From NCBI GenBank assembly GCA_964016985.1, contig OZ024830.1:77868763-77932762 (forward strand): DNA of 64,000 nt, in the 5' to 3' direction. This DNA comes from Anodontia alba (taxonomy: Eukaryota > Mollusca > Bivalvia > Lucinida > Lucinidae). Made by a program: the position numbers and the translations under genes. The notes below the pieces were generated by a model. It had not been told where the DNA came from and searched no databases. It saw nothing but the letters and a program-made list of their open reading frames with translations. Position 1 is the stretch's first letter. Each line of letters opens with the position of its first letter. Positions 1-64,000 of the stretch are shown here, in pieces.

Positions 1-178
1 CCTTCCCAGACCCCAAGAGGAAGAGGAAACTGACAAATCTAAACAAGCACAAACCGAACAAACGTACGAAAAACACTTATATTAGCTCTCTCTTCCCCAA
101 GCGAGGTAATCGCAATACTAAAAGGATTGAAAACACAAGAACAAAATGACACACGTAAACACATACAACAAGTTGCCT
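1..178 (-). repeat. D1 dispersed repeat, partial at window edge
   Basis: Matches by eye the D1 copies at 4, 12.8, 21.8, 52.8 and 57.9 kb (shared words such as ccaagaggaagaggaaac and gcgaggtaatcgcaat). The left part is outside the window. Confidence 0.85.
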
Positions 179-219
179 AAAAACGTTATTCTCAAGAGTT
201 TTATATAATAGATTAATAC

Positions 220-1245
220 GTATGTTACTGATAATGATATAATTGTAGACAACCAGATTGGTTTTAGGAAACCCTACAGACCTTCTGATCATGTTCATAC
301 ACTCAAATCCATTATTGATAAAAGATTTTGACACAAACAAATGTATGTGTACACTTGCTTTGTAGATCTACGTAAAATGTTTGACACGGCTTGGAGGGAA
401 GCTTTCTTCTATAAGCAGGTACATGGAAGGCTATATAATATTCTTAAGGTCATGTAGTCTGAGGTCCAATATTCTATCAAACTACTGATCCTTTCATATC
501 CAACATAGGTGTCAACAAGGATTTATTCTGTGTCCTCTATTATTTAACCTTTCTGTTAACGATTTACCTAAGTGTTTTGAAAAAGAATAATGTGCTCTTC
601 TTGCCTTTGGTGACCTGTACGTCAATTGTCCTATGTCTGCAGATGACATAGTTTTATTATCAGAGTCAAAAGAAGGACTAAAAAATTTTCTCTTTAGTCT
701 TCAAAAGTTCTGTGACTTATGGCACCTTAGGATTCATACAGAGAAGACTAAAATTATTTTCAACAAAAGTGGTAAAATTATTTAAAGATATGTATTTTCC
801 TGTACAATGTACCGTTAGAAAATGTCCAGGAATACAAAGACCTTGAAATACTATTGAGAGCACCAAGCTCTTATACTAATGCAATTCAGTATTTAAGTAA
901 CACGGCTCTAAAATATTTTCCATGATAAGACGCAGATTTCCAACCAAATCAGTAAATTCTAAATTATTTTTAAAATTATTTGAACACGTGTCAAACCAAT
1001 ATGATTCTGAATTGTGGTTAATTTCCTACATGAATTCTTCCAAAAATTTTACTGATGCTGTTAATTTTTCATTACAAAAATATTATGAAGACTTAATGCC
1101 TGATCAAAATCATTCAAGATTTTGTTAATTTATTCTTGGAGTTAACAGTTATGCTTCTAACCTTGCGTCTAAAGCTGAACTTGGTAGATACGCAGTTGTA
1201 TATCTGCCTTATTCCATTAAAACTTGCTTTATCTAAATAAAAACC
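220..1245 (+). pseudogene. Decayed non-LTR retrotransposon reverse transcriptase
   Basis: Conceptual reading in shifting frames gives NQIGFRKPYRPSDHVHTLKS, then CFVDLRKMFDTAWREAFFYK (RT motif A), ADDIVLLSESKEGLKNFLFS around 640-705 (the F/A-DD catalytic motif, here ADD), then WHLRIHTEKTKIIFNKSGK. Near 1130 comes ILGVNSYASNLASKAELGRY, the usual C-terminal block of such elements. Several in-frame stops and frame changes mean it is dead. The order and spacing fit an I/Jockey/CR1-like RT; the clade is not resolved. Confidence 0.8.
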
Positions 1246-1894
1246 CTTTTGAAAAATCAGTAGCTTCTCTTACTTCTCTCAAATTCATGAGGACAGTGGT
1301 GCTGTTTCAACGTTTTGTAACCAAATTTGTTGTTTGTTAAATACTTTGGTTTTAATCATGTTTTGGAACATAAAACAACACTGCCCGTCCAAGCATTATT
1401 GCATGCTTTGAAAAAAGTAATGTGTAACGGATATGAACAATTCTGTTTTGCTTCAATAAAGGGCACTTTTCATGAAGAAATTCCAGCAATAAGTTAGCCA
1501 TACTGTAACTTCAAAACTAGTGACAGGTTTGAAAAGTATCTTGCAGTAAAACGGACAAGCTATCTATTTTCTAGTATGTTGGGTTGAGTAAAAGGGTTGA
1601 GTTGTAAGCCTATACCCAAAAAGTATTTTTACTAGGATAGGCTCAAGTCGAATCATGGTTTTTGAGAAGAACTCGTTTAAGAAGTGTCGACGAAAGGACG
1701 CACGGGCAGACGACAACCAATAAGTGATTACTTAATACAATCAATCTGTTTTAACATTTTGTTTTTTGAATTCTCGAAACTAACAGCTAAAGCAATACTG
1801 GGCAATTTAGCTTTCAGAATGACGCTAATAATATAATGGGATCTAAAAATAAGTGGCTAACAAACATGACTGGACATTCCAATCTATCACTCAC

Positions 1895-63895
<62,001 letters not shown>

Positions 63896-64000
63896 CTGAA
63901 AAGAGAATGATCCCACATATATTTTAGCATGTACTTGACCCAAGATATTTAAAGGGCAAATACAAAGAAATTTAAAATATGCCTGGTTTTCAGGGTGTTG

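Noticed and set aside
922..1128. Independent small gene of 68 codons
   Set aside because: It is the C-terminal piece of the decayed non-LTR RT that runs from 220 to 1245.

Overview
The window looks like an AT-rich, intron-rich and repeat-rich animal genome. I infer a mollusc, most likely a bivalve. This rests on tiny exons in kilobase introns with GT-AG borders, tRNA-derived SINEs, many inverted-repeat MITEs, decayed reverse transcriptases and long minisatellite arrays. I see no bacterial-style operon, no complete free-standing RNA gene and no CRISPR.

The one gene I can defend fills almost the whole window on the minus strand. I assembled 23 coding exons between 63895 and 1895 (4096 bases, about 1365 residues). 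Every junction keeps the reading frame. The order reads as a NACHT and WD-repeat STAND NTPase of the NWD1/NWD2 type. It has the end of a DUF4062-like N-terminal region (exons 1-2), a linker (3-5), and a P-loop NTPase with Walker A in exon 6 and Walker B in exon 8. A helical/winged-helix arm follows (exons 9-13), then a long run of degenerate WD40 repeats (exons 14-23). Both ends are outside the window: the start lies beyond 64000 and the last exons to the left of 1895, unless exon 21 is an alternative end. Several exons (20, 15 and 11, for example) are invisible as start-to-stop ORFs and were found only by splice sites and phase.

The introns hold nearly everything else. There are three full tRNA-derived SINEs (2.5, 19.3 and 25.8 kb), a roughly 300-base dispersed repeat (here 'D1') physically linked to a GIPMGTN-type reverse transcriptase, and its older relatives ('D2'). 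Four or more MITE families carry strong palindromes (here P1, P2, P3 and a TA-flanked Tc/mariner-like group). There are also several minisatellites. Two arrays of the same roughly 140-base minisatellite lie about 19 kb apart in opposite orientation.

The most unusual gene-linked observations are: a triplicated 3' end of exon 17; a duplicated 5' end of exon 3; a GC-AG intron after exon 15; a stop codon with a nearby AATAAA just past exon 21; and splice sites crowded by a microsatellite (exon 12) and a MITE (exon 18). All family assignments come from recognition of motifs, not from a database search.
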